NCBI GenBank assembly: GCA_002352225.1
Contig: DEIA01000052.1
Coordinates: 1,480-14,088, forward strand
Reading direction: 5' to 3'
Origin: Flammeovirgaceae bacterium UBA2786
GTDB lineage: Bacteria; Bacteroidota; Bacteroidia; Cytophagales; Cyclobacteriaceae
Length of the DNA stretch: 12,609 bases
The notes beneath the pieces were generated by a model. The model searched no databases. It saw nothing but the letters and a program-made list of their open reading frames with translations, and was not told the DNA's origin. Within the stretch, counting starts at the first letter, position 1; every line of letters starts with the position of its first letter. A program made the translations under genes and the position numbers. Positions 6,388-12,609 of the stretch are shown here, piece after piece.

Positions 6388-7227
6388 TTACTGAAACAAC
6401 TCAAATTGGGTATGGCTGGCCGCTTCTACCGTTTGCCTGATGGATTGTGTAGAGAAAACCTTTGAGAAAAAACCAATCTGGTACGATGGCAATTCCATCA
6501 GGCCAGAATCTGCCTTATGACTTGAAAGGGAAATGTTATACCCTAAGGCCAGCATATTGGTTTGGTATTGATGTACCAGCCGTTTATAAAATGTTCGGTT
6601 ATTTCCTACACCCTGCTCAACCAGGTTAGCACCTTCTTTGGTTAGATAAGCATCAAGCTTGGGGCGCGATTCGCGCAGGTAAAACCGGTAATTCAATTTA
6701 TCGTTCAGCGCAAAGCAAAACGGAATTAAAAAATTGAATTGGAGGTTTGCCAGTTTTTGTACGCTTTCAAAATTCAGATCGAATGAGAATGAATCGGCCA
6801 GACAAAACACACTTGATTTTAAACCGGGTTGATTGGAAGGTACATAGTGGCTTAAACTGGCTACCAGTTCTTCTGGTTTACCCTGAAGCAGCAATACGTT
6901 TTTCCCTCTGAAATATTTATTAACCCGTATCTTAAGAATATTTAATTGCTCCTGGCTGGAGGCACAGAAAATATAGCGGGTAATGGGTAAATCAAGCGAA
7001 AGCGCCAGTAAGGGAGGTGCTGCAAACAACTCGTGCCGTGCCCCTAACGAGTAAAGTCCGTTGCCTGCAAATAAATCGACAAAAATTAATTCGTTTACAT
7101 TACCGGCATGCAACTTCGTGTACGACTGCAGGTACTGCGCCACTACAGAAGTTTTTTCTTTAATCCAGGGTTCGGCAGCCGTAACCGCAAAGCCATCGTC
7201 AGAAAACCGGGGAGGAAGTATTGCCAA
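6388..7227 (-). CDS. TcmP-like (three-Cys-motif partner) methyltransferase-fold protein
   Basis: The 279-residue product carries W-I-K-E-K at about 21-25 and the helix VVAQYLQSYTKLH at about 28-40, then FVDLFAGNGLYSLG at about 49-62, which resembles a SAM-binding glycine loop (D-x-F-A-G-x-G). Next come AAPPLLALSLDL and IFCASSQEQLNILKIR, where a short S-S-Q-E turn replaces the usual acidic strand-2 end. The order and spacing match the TcmP (three-Cys-motif partner) family, a methyltransferase-like group of unknown function. The C-terminal half (about 150-279) is helical with basic and aromatic residues, including KADSGLMELPSYQIGFFSK. The acidic residue expected after strand 2 is not obvious, so SAM binding or catalysis is uncertain. 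No classical three-Cys partner is nearby, although the cysteine-rich DUF3109 protein follows on the same strand. The family call is a pattern judgement. Confidence 0.55.
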   Translation of the reverse strand: MAILPPRFSDDGFAVTAAEPWIKEKTSVVAQYLQSYTKLHAGNVNELIFVDLFAGNGLYSLGARHELFAAPPLLALSLDLPITRYIFCASSQEQLNILKIRVNKYFRGKNVLLLQGKPEELVASLSHYVPSNQPGLKSSVFCLADSFSFDLNFESVQKLANLQFNFLIPFCFALNDKLNYRFYLRESRPKLDAYLTKEGANLVEQGVGNNRTFYKRLVHQYQTNMLALGYNISLSSHKADSGLMELPSYQIGFFSKVFSTQSIRQTVEAASHTQFELFQ

Positions 7228-7245
7228 CGTTAAAAAATATTGTTA

Positions 7246-7253
7246 GAAAGATA
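7246..7253 (-). promoter_or_regulatory. Candidate -7 box for the TcmP-like gene
   Basis: On the minus strand TATCTTTC matches TAnnTTTG at 7 of 8 positions and lies 18 bp before the ATG. No well-spaced -33 box was found; a TTGG further upstream is about 23 bp away, longer than usual. Confidence 0.3.
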
Positions 7254-7327
7254 CGGGTAAAGAAAAAATTATGGAACCAATTCGGCTATTTTCCTTTTCT
7301 AATACAATAACCCCATAAGAATCAGAC

Positions 7328-7422
7328 GTGTTAATCAACACCCGAAATAATTGGTTTAACCCGGTTAAAAATTACTCTATTAAGCAGGCCCGAAACGTTT
7401 CGGCATTGAGGCACCCGTGCCT
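7328..7422. promoter_or_regulatory. Cluster of four dyad-symmetric elements upstream of pcrA
   Basis: Four inverted repeats lie in 95 bp: GTGTT-4-AACAC (7328-7341), TTTAACC-1-GGTTAAA (7355-7369), the perfect 14-bp palindrome CCGAAACGTTTCGG (7390-7403), and AGGCAC-2-GTGCCT (7409-7422). The third has a central CG flanked by AAA/TTT, like operators of LacI-family repressors. An outer pair, AGGCCCG (7386-7392) and CGGGCTT (7429-7435, with one G-U), could close the last two hairpins in RNA just before the ATG at 7438. They may be operators for the divergent genes or a structured 5' leader; which is unknown. Confidence 0.5.
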
Positions 7423-7437
7423 ATATTGCGGGCTTTT

Positions 7438-9702
7438 ATGAGCGATTATTTACAAACCCTGAACGAACCACAGCGCGAGGGGGTAATCAATACCGAAGGG
7501 CCTACCATGATTATTGCCGGTGCCGGTTCTGGCAAAACCCGGGTGCTTACCTTCCGCATTGCCTACCTTATTCAAAACAAAAATGTTGACCCATTCAACA
7601 TTATGGCATTAACCTTCACCAACAAGGCCGCCAAAGAAATGCGCGACCGGATTGAAAAAATGGTGGGTGGCGATGCACGCAACCTGTGGATGGGCACCTT
7701 TCACTCGGTGTTTGCCCGAATTTTAAGAGCCGAAGCACATCATCTGGGATATCCGAACAACTTTACCATCTATGATACCGATGATTCCAAATCGTTGTTA
7801 CGAAGTGTGATTAAAGAGATGGGGCTAGACGATACTCAATACAAAGTAAACACGGTTTACAACCGGATATCGTCTGCCAAAAACAGGCTCGTATCGTGGC
7901 AGGAATATATAGCCAACCCGGTATTGGCCGCTGATGATGCAGCTAATATGCGGCCCGAGATTGGTAATATATATAAAGCGTATGCCCTGCGATGTTTTAA
8001 ATCGGGCGCAATGGATTTTGACGATTTGTTGTTTAACACCGATAAGCTTTTTAAAGAACATCTGCCGGTGTTAAATAAATATCAACACCGGTTTCATTAC
8101 ATGCTGGTAGATGAGTTTCAGGATACAAACCTGTGCCAGTATTTTATTATCCGCAAGCTTGCAGCGGTACATCAGAATATTTGTGTGGTGGGCGATGATG
8201 CCCAGAGTATTTATGCGTTTCGTGGGGCCGATATCACTAACATTTTAAACTTCGAAAAGGATTATCCGGAAGCACGCATTATTAAGCTTGAACAAAACTA
8301 TCGTTCAACTCAAACTATTGTAGAAGCCGCTAACTCCGTAATCGCCAAAAACAAAGCCCAACTTCCTAAAAAAGTATGGACCGAAAATGAAGCGGGTAAT
8401 CTGATTGAGTTAATCAAAGCTGTGTCGGACAATGAAGAGGGTAAACTTGTAGCCTCGTCTATCTTCGAAGAAAAGATGCAGAACCAGTATAAGTTCAGCG
8501 ACTTTGTGGTTCTCTATCGTACCAACAGCCAGAGCCGCGCAATAGAAGAAGCGCTGCGCAGAATGAACATCAAGTACAAAGTAGTAGGCGGATTGTCTTT
8601 CTATCAAAGAAAAGAAATCAAAGACATGCTGGCTTACCTGCGGTACTCATTAAACCAGAAGGACGAAGCTTCATTCAAAAGAATTATTAATCTGCCCAAG
8701 CGCGGTATTGGCGATACCACGATCGATAAAATTATAGTGGCTGCGAATGATCATGGTATTTCCATTTGGGAAGTACTGGAAAATATTCCATCGTTTTTAG
8801 GAGGCGGACGCGTAGTTTATGCTATCGAAGATTTTGTAACCAAGATCAAGCGATTCGGAATTGAAATTGAAAGTAAAGACGCATACGAAGCAGCCGCTGA
8901 AATTGCCAAGGCAAGCGGATTGCTGAAAGAATTGTACGAAGATAAAACCGTTGAAGGATTAAGCCGGTACGAAAACGTACAGGAATTGCTGAACGCGATA
9001 AAGGAATATGTAGACGATCCGGAAAAAGAAGACAAAAGCCTGAATGCCTTTTTGCAGGATGTCTCTTTACTTACCAGCCAGGACGAAGACAAAGATCAGG
9101 ATCCGGATAAAGTTACCTTGATGACTATTCACATGGCCAAAGGCCTGGAGTTTAAGAATGTGTACATGGTAGGTATGGAAGAAGATTTATTTCCATCTCA
9201 ATTGATGCTGAGTAGCCGCTCGGAACTGGAAGAAGAGCGCAGGTTATTTTATGTAGCCATAACACGGGCACAGAAGAAATTATTTCTATCCTATGCCCTT
9301 ACCCGCTATCGGTTTGGCCGGTTAAAGAATTGCGAACCCAGCCGGTTTCTGGACGACATCAGCAACCAGTTTATAAAGGTAAGTACCCGGTTTGGTGGCA
9401 TGGATTCGGTAGCGCCTAATCCAAACTTTGCCAAAAGTTTTGTAAGTGGGATGAAGAAAACAGTAAGCTCACAACCCGTAGTAAAATCCTCTACGTATAA
9501 ACCAGCCGCTGATTTTAAACCCAGCGATACCAGCAGCCTGAAGGAGGGAATGAAAGTAGAGCACCCCAAGTTTGGCTTTGGAACGGTAATGAAAATGGAG
9601 GAAGTGGGCACCGAACGCAAAGCCCGCATCAATTTTGCCGATTTTGGGGAGAAGACCTTATTGCTTAGTTTTGCTAAACTTAAGATACACGAGAACGGAT
9701 GA
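7438..9702 (+). CDS. pcrA: PcrA/UvrD-type superfamily 1A DNA helicase
   Basis: PcrA/UvrD is a 3'-5' DNA helicase for nucleotide excision repair, replication-fork maintenance and removal of stalled RNA polymerase. With the start at 7438 (MSDYLQTLNEPQREGV; GTG 7417 would add seven unlikely residues) the protein has 754 residues. All SF1A motifs are present: Q-motif region LNEPQ, Walker A AGAGSGKT at about 27-34, Ia TFTNKAAKEM, Walker B DEFQDTN from about 225, III VVGDDAQSIYAFRGA, IV LEQNYRST, V TIHMAKGLEF, and VI FYVAITRAQ with the arginine finger near 610. From about 705 the sequence EGMKVEHPKFGFGTVMKMEEVG is the C-terminal Tudor-like domain that contacts RNA polymerase in Bacillus PcrA. The stop overlaps the antitoxin start (ATGA at 9699-9702), so the downstream genes are probably translationally coupled. 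Confidence 0.95.
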   Translation: MSDYLQTLNEPQREGVINTEGPTMIIAGAGSGKTRVLTFRIAYLIQNKNVDPFNIMALTFTNKAAKEMRDRIEKMVGGDARNLWMGTFHSVFARILRAEAHHLGYPNNFTIYDTDDSKSLLRSVIKEMGLDDTQYKVNTVYNRISSAKNRLVSWQEYIANPVLAADDAANMRPEIGNIYKAYALRCFKSGAMDFDDLLFNTDKLFKEHLPVLNKYQHRFHYMLVDEFQDTNLCQYFIIRKLAAVHQNICVVGDDAQSIYAFRGADITNILNFEKDYPEARIIKLEQNYRSTQTIVEAANSVIAKNKAQLPKKVWTENEAGNLIELIKAVSDNEEGKLVASSIFEEKMQNQYKFSDFVVLYRTNSQSRAIEEALRRMNIKYKVVGGLSFYQRKEIKDMLAYLRYSLNQKDEASFKRIINLPKRGIGDTTIDKIIVAANDHGISIWEVLENIPSFLGGGRVVYAIEDFVTKIKRFGIEIESKDAYEAAAEIAKASGLLKELYEDKTVEGLSRYENVQELLNAIKEYVDDPEKEDKSLNAFLQDVSLLTSQDEDKDQDPDKVTLMTIHMAKGLEFKNVYMVGMEEDLFPSQLMLSSRSELEEERRLFYVAITRAQKKLFLSYALTRYRFGRLKNCEPSRFLDDISNQFIKVSTRFGGMDSVAPNPNFAKSFVSGMKKTVSSQPVVKSSTYKPAADFKPSDTSSLKEGMKVEHPKFGFGTVMKMEEVGTERKARINFADFGEKTLLLSFAKLKIHENG

Positions 9703-9902
9703 GTTTGAGTGAAATAATAAAGGAAATTGATAAGCTTCCTACTGAAGAAAGTCTGAAGATATATTCTTACCTCAAAGACAAATTGAGAAAGCGGGAAAGA
9801 ATACTTCAATCATTGGATGAAATCAGAGGAATAGGAAAAGGATTGTGGGATTTGGACGCCCAGCAGTATATTAAAAAAGAAAGGACAAGTGACAGGTTCT
9901 GA
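9699..9902 (+). CDS. VapB-like antitoxin
   Basis: This is a 67-residue protein that probably neutralises the PIN toxin encoded next to it. The N-terminal half, LSEIIKEIDKLPTEESLKIYSYL, is a helical LP-x-E type segment seen in several small antitoxins (the DUF2281-like group). The C-terminal segment GIGKGLWDLDAQQYIKKERT at about 44-63 resembles the toxin-binding tail of VapB-type antitoxins, in which G-x-G-K-x-W and D-A-x-x-Y recur. No obvious DNA-binding AbrB or ribbon-helix-helix domain is visible, so autoregulation by this protein is uncertain. It overlaps pcrA by 4 bp and the toxin frame by 14 bp. The function is inferred from the neighbour and the tail pattern. Confidence 0.7.
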   Translation: MSLSEIIKEIDKLPTEESLKIYSYLKDKLRKRERILQSLDEIRGIGKGLWDLDAQQYIKKERTSDRF

Positions 9903-10317
9903 AAAGGTGTTTTTTGATACTGCGCCCTTTATCTATTTAATTGAAGACAATCCGAAATACGCAAAAAATGTTGCTAACTATATCGCTGATCAAATTATTC
10001 TGTTTGAATCCCGGTTATTTACCAGCGTTATAACTATTGCTGAATTTAGTGTTAAACCAAAAAGAAATAGTGAACTAGGCATTATTGAAAAATTCAAAAG
10101 CAAACTAAGAGAACATCAGTTCGTGATAGTTGATATTACTGAGCATATTGCCGAACTTTCTGCTGAATTGAGAGCTAAATATTTTTCCATCAAAAACTTT
10201 GATGCACTGCAATTAGCCACTGCCATTTCATCAGGATGCAATAAATTTTTGACTAACGATCACGAACTAAAACAAGTAAAAGAAATTACAGTAATTTTAA
10301 TTGACGATCTCATTTAA
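9889..10317 (+). CDS. PIN-domain VapC-type toxin (ribonuclease)
   Basis: PIN-domain toxins of type II toxin-antitoxin systems are Mg2+-dependent ribonucleases that often cut tRNA or rRNA. Counting from GTG 9889 (142 residues), the four acidic active-site positions are visible: Asp10 (FFDTAPFIYLIE), Glu52 (TIAEF), Asp105 (NFDALQLATA) and Asp124 (TNDHEL). Strands and helices are in the usual order and length. The GTG at 9907 is an alternative start that would still keep the first Asp; both starts are non-ATG. The 9889 start overlaps the antitoxin by 14 bp, typical of coupled TA genes. The next gene begins 9 bp after the stop, so the toxin is inside the pcrA to murA transcript. The RNA target cannot be told from the sequence. 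Confidence 0.85.
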   Translation: MTGSEKVFFDTAPFIYLIEDNPKYAKNVANYIADQIILFESRLFTSVITIAEFSVKPKRNSELGIIEKFKSKLREHQFVIVDITEHIAELSAELRAKYFSIKNFDALQLATAISSGCNKFLTNDHELKQVKEITVILIDDLI

Positions 10318-10326
10318 GTATAATTT

Positions 10327-11001
10327 ATGATAGGAGAATACAATACCTCGCGCGAGGCGATAATCCTGAAAGAATATGGCCGCAACGTACAGAAGCTGGT
10401 GAACTACATCCGCACTATTCCCGATAAGGAGAAGCGTACGCAAATGGCTACCACCCTTATTGAGTTAATTAAACAACTGGCACCGGTTGCAAAAGAAGCA
10501 CAAGAGAACCCACAACGCATGTGGGACGATTTATACATTATGGCCGATTTTAATCTGGATGTAAACAATCCTTTCTCTACACCAGACCGTACTATTTTGT
10601 TTAAGAAACCCCGTAAAATGGATTATCCGCAGAACGATGTGCGGTACCGTCATTACGGGAAAAACATAGAACGATTGGTTTTGGAGGCTACCAAAAAAGA
10701 AGATCCGAAGGAGCGCGAAGAAGCAGCCATCTATATTGGCAAACTGATGAAAACATTCTATGGCGCCTGGAACAAAGAGACACTGGACGATTCTGTAATC
10801 GTAAAAGATATTCAGATTCTTTCAAAGGGAAAACTTACCCTTAGTTTAGATAAAGTACGCGAAGAAAACCTCTTCGAAAAACTATATCGTGAACAACGTA
10901 CTAAAACCCAGCGCCCACAGGGTAACGACAACCGCAATCAGCAGCGGGGCAATCGTCCGTTCAAGAAAAATCGTCATCAACACCGCAGAAGAGATCAATG
11001 A
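10327..11001 (+). CDS. DUF4290 family protein with basic tail
   Basis: This 224-residue protein belongs to a Bacteroidota family of unknown function. The N-terminus EYNTSREAIILKEYGRNVQKLVNYIRTIPDKEKRT at about 4-38, the block MWDDLYIMADFNLDVNNPFSTPDR and the repeated-looking YGKNIERLV element at about 109-117 identify DUF4290. The last 35 or so residues, from about 190, are rich in Gln, Arg, Asn and Lys with RRRDQ at the end, a disordered basic tail that could bind nucleic acid or anionic lipids. The gene overlaps murA by 4 bp (ATGA at 10998-11001) and this pairing is common in the phylum as far as I know, which suggests a link to peptidoglycan synthesis. The two similar blocks ...EYGRNVQKLVNY and HYGKNIERLVLE suggest an internal duplication. 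Confidence 0.88.
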   Translation: MIGEYNTSREAIILKEYGRNVQKLVNYIRTIPDKEKRTQMATTLIELIKQLAPVAKEAQENPQRMWDDLYIMADFNLDVNNPFSTPDRTILFKKPRKMDYPQNDVRYRHYGKNIERLVLEATKKEDPKEREEAAIYIGKLMKTFYGAWNKETLDDSVIVKDIQILSKGKLTLSLDKVREENLFEKLYREQRTKTQRPQGNDNRNQQRGNRPFKKNRHQHRRRDQ

Positions 11002-12308
11002 GTTCTTTTAAGATAAAAGGTGGAGTTAAACTAAAAGGTGAAATAACTCCACAAGGTGCAAAGAATGAAGCCCTGCAGGTACTTTGCGCTCCTCTGCTTA
11101 CTGCCCAGCCAGTAACTATTCATAACATACCCGACATTGTAGATGTAAATAAGCTAATTGAACTGATTGGCGATTTAGGGTGCAAGGTTGAAAAATTGGC
11201 AAAGGGTTCGTACCGGTTTACCGCAGCAAACATCAATACTGCATTTTTGGAAACTGATGCATATCGGAAAAAAGCTTCGGCTTTACGCGGTTCTGTTATG
11301 TTGCTGGGACCTATTCTGGCACGCTTTGGTAAAGCAAGTATTCCCAAGCCTGGTGGCGATAAAATTGGCCGTAGAAAATTAGATACTCATTTTATTGGCT
11401 TTCAAAATTTAGGTGCCCGTTTCAAATACGAAACAGAAGGTAACCTCTTTCACATTGATGCTTCGCATCTGCATGGCAAATACATGTTGCTGGACGAAGC
11501 TTCCGTTACCGGTACAGCCAACATCCTAATGGCGGCTGTACTTGCCAAAGGCACAACTACCATTTACAATGCCGCATGCGAGCCGTACCTACAACAACTT
11601 TGTTCCATGCTCAACCGGATGGGTGCAAAGATCACCGGTATAGGTTCCAATCTGTTAACAATTGAAGGAGTAAAGGAGCTGAAAGGTACAGATCACACTA
11701 TTCTGCCTGATATGATTGAGATTGGAAGTTTTATCGGGCTTGCCGCGATGACTCAATCGGAAATTACCATTAAGAATTGCCGCATTGATATGCTGGGCAT
11801 AATTCCGGAAATCTTCAGACGGTTGGGTATAAAAATGGAATTCAGGGGCGATGATATTCACATTCCATCGCAGGAACGTTACGAAATTGAAACCTTCATT
11901 GATGGTTCTATTTTAACAGTGGCCGATTCTCCCTGGCCCGGCTTTACGCCTGATTTGATCAGTATTGTTCTGGTTGTGGCTATTCAGGCTAAAGGAACTG
12001 TGCTAATCCATCAGAAAATGTTTGAAAGCCGTCTCTTCTTTGTCGATAAACTGATTGACATGGGGGCACAGATCATTCTTAACGATCCGCATCGCGCCAC
12101 CGTAATTGGACTGGACCGTAAGAATGCATTACGGGGTATTAAAATGTCTTCTCCTGATATTCGTGCCGGTGTTGCGTTATTAATTGCTGCTTTATCTGCT
12201 CAGGGCGAAAGTGAAATTTCGAATGTTGAACAGATTGACCGGGGCTATCAGGATATTGAAACCCGATTGAAGAATTTGGGCGCGCAAATTGAGCGGGTCT
12301 TGATTTAA
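10998..12308 (+). CDS. murA: UDP-N-acetylglucosamine 1-carboxyvinyltransferase (MurA)
   Basis: MurA transfers enolpyruvate from PEP to UDP-GlcNAc, the first committed step of peptidoglycan synthesis, in the cytosol. The 436-residue product has the family signatures: G-x-I-TPQGAKNEAL with Lys22 and Asn23, the RGSVMLLGPILARFG block at about 97-111, the PEP loop KPGGDKIGRR at about 117-126, and Asp319 in the GFTPDL stretch, the general base position. In fosfomycin-sensitive enzymes the loop reads PGGC; here the reactive Cys is Asp121, the same change that makes mycobacterial, chlamydial and borrelial MurA insensitive to fosfomycin. Two DXXXLGXXXPX-type inside-out barrel domains of alpha/beta repeats fit the length. 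It is the last gene of the cluster; no clear terminator with a T-run was seen after its stop. Confidence 0.97.
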   Translation: MSSFKIKGGVKLKGEITPQGAKNEALQVLCAPLLTAQPVTIHNIPDIVDVNKLIELIGDLGCKVEKLAKGSYRFTAANINTAFLETDAYRKKASALRGSVMLLGPILARFGKASIPKPGGDKIGRRKLDTHFIGFQNLGARFKYETEGNLFHIDASHLHGKYMLLDEASVTGTANILMAAVLAKGTTTIYNAACEPYLQQLCSMLNRMGAKITGIGSNLLTIEGVKELKGTDHTILPDMIEIGSFIGLAAMTQSEITIKNCRIDMLGIIPEIFRRLGIKMEFRGDDIHIPSQERYEIETFIDGSILTVADSPWPGFTPDLISIVLVVAIQAKGTVLIHQKMFESRLFFVDKLIDMGAQIILNDPHRATVIGLDRKNALRGIKMSSPDIRAGVALLIAALSAQGESEISNVEQIDRGYQDIETRLKNLGAQIERVLI

Positions 12309-12379
12309 GATGGTTTGATTTACTAAAACACAAATAAGAACGGGTTTGCTGAATGCTTTTTTAACAAAGCACATTGCGT

Positions 12380-12431
12380 TTCGTGCCGAAATCAATTCAT
12401 CATTTTACATTTTGTCAGCAGTCGGCACGAA
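12380..12431. repeat. Inverted repeat with 10-bp perfect arms
   Basis: TTCGTGCCGA at 12380-12389 is exactly complementary to TCGGCACGAA at 12422-12431, with 32 bp between. It lies just before the REP-like element and may belong to it. Confidence 0.65.
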
Positions 12432-12447
12432 TTTACTTATCATTTGT

Positions 12448-12500
12448 TAGCACCGGGCTGGCACCCGGTGCTATCAATATATCACCCTTACAGGGCGATA
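12448..12500. repeat. REP-like double-hairpin element
   Basis: The first hairpin pairs TAGCACCGGG (12448-12457) with CCCGGTGCTA (12464-12473) around a 6-nt loop. A second hairpin follows after 6 bp: TATCACCC (12480-12487) with GGGCGATA (12493-12500), with one A-C mismatch and a 5-nt loop. A GC-rich hairpin followed by a smaller one, outside genes, is the form of REP elements mobilised by REP-associated tyrosine (RAYT) transposases, which are common in Bacteroidota. No transposase is in the window. The strong first stem may also stop transcription from murA, though a T-run is missing. Confidence 0.6.
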
Positions 12501-12609
12501 CTTTAACGTTAATTTTCCCTGACACTAGTGGTCAATAAAAATTATTAGTATCAGGTTAACATTGACTTTTTTAATACATCTTGCAAGTTCCATTTTAAAT
12601 AAATGTTTT

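Larger units (their letters stand above)
12309..12609. other. Non-coding 3' region with repeats
   Basis: No credible gene is visible in these 301 bp; the only minus-strand frames overlapping its left part are shadows of murA or low-complexity. A weak TGCTTT/AAAGCA hairpin at 12354-12371 lacks a T-run. The middle holds an inverted repeat and a REP-like double hairpin, described separately. The right end contains the palindromes TTAACGTTAA (12503-12512) and CACTAGTG (12523-12530) and is otherwise AT-rich. Confidence 0.6.

Noticed and set aside
7417..7437. GTG start at 7417 for pcrA
   Set aside because: It adds MPILRAF, not part of the family, while ATG 7438 gives the typical N-terminus; the extra segment lies in the palindromic leader.
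8817..9092. Minus-strand frame of 91 codons within pcrA
   Set aside because: It is Ser-rich antisense translation of helicase codons and shows no motif or start context of its own.
9306..9809. 167-codon minus-strand frame across the pcrA 3' end and the antitoxin
   Set aside because: It overlaps two supported plus-strand genes, has no recognisable domain, and looks like antisense of the PcrA C-terminal region.
12354..12371. TGCTTT/AAAGCA hairpin as the murA terminator
   Set aside because: The stem has only 6 mostly AT pairs and no T-run follows it.
12523..12530. CACTAGTG palindrome as an insertion-sequence end
   Set aside because: It is a single 8-bp palindrome with no matching terminal repeat or transposase in view.

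Overview
The window looks like chromosomal DNA from a member of the Bacteroidota, most likely a Cytophagales-type genome. Three things point there: lineage-typical families (DUF4290 next to murA, DUF3109, an ApaG C-terminus and a SAM methyltransferase of Bacteroidota type), Bacteroidota-style promoters (TTTG, about 20 bp, then TAnnTTTG) with few Shine-Dalgarno sequences, and AT-leaning coding DNA with short intergenic repeats. No prophage, CRISPR array, tRNA or rRNA was found.

Layout. Positions 1-126 hold the 3' end of an apaG-like gene. A class I SAM methyltransferase follows (155-931); its conserved N-terminus lies upstream of the first ATG and has no canonical start codon. Positions 932-1202 are an intergenic stretch with a long inverted repeat that also encodes a possible 28-residue membrane peptide on the minus strand. 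A membrane-anchored coiled-coil protein (1203-2135) is followed by a 7-bp tandem repeat and a textbook promoter for the ribosomal operon rpsF-rpsR-rplI (2342-3429), which ends in a strong hairpin terminator that can also serve the convergent minus-strand genes.

The minus strand from 7227 to 3487 carries four genes: a TcmP-like protein with a methyltransferase-type fold, a cysteine-rich DUF3109 protein, a predicted outer-membrane beta-barrel protein, and a secreted TPR plus caspase-like (C14) protease. The last two are 7 bp apart and probably form an operon.

A divergent intergenic region with four separate dyad-symmetric elements precedes a compact plus-strand cluster: a PcrA/UvrD helicase, a VapB-like antitoxin, a PIN-domain (VapC-type) toxin, a DUF4290 protein and murA. 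The genes are chained by 4-bp or 14-bp overlaps or by a 9-bp gap, so they are probably co-transcribed. The toxin-antitoxin pair sits between housekeeping genes and looks like a later insertion. MurA has Asp where the fosfomycin-sensitive enzymes have the reactive Cys. The last 300 bp are non-coding and contain a 10-bp-arm inverted repeat and a REP-like double hairpin.

Most of the window is ordinary core genome. The parts most worth following up are the secreted caspase/beta-barrel pair, the palindrome cluster upstream of pcrA, the embedded toxin-antitoxin module, the possible small membrane peptide and the REP-like element at the right end.
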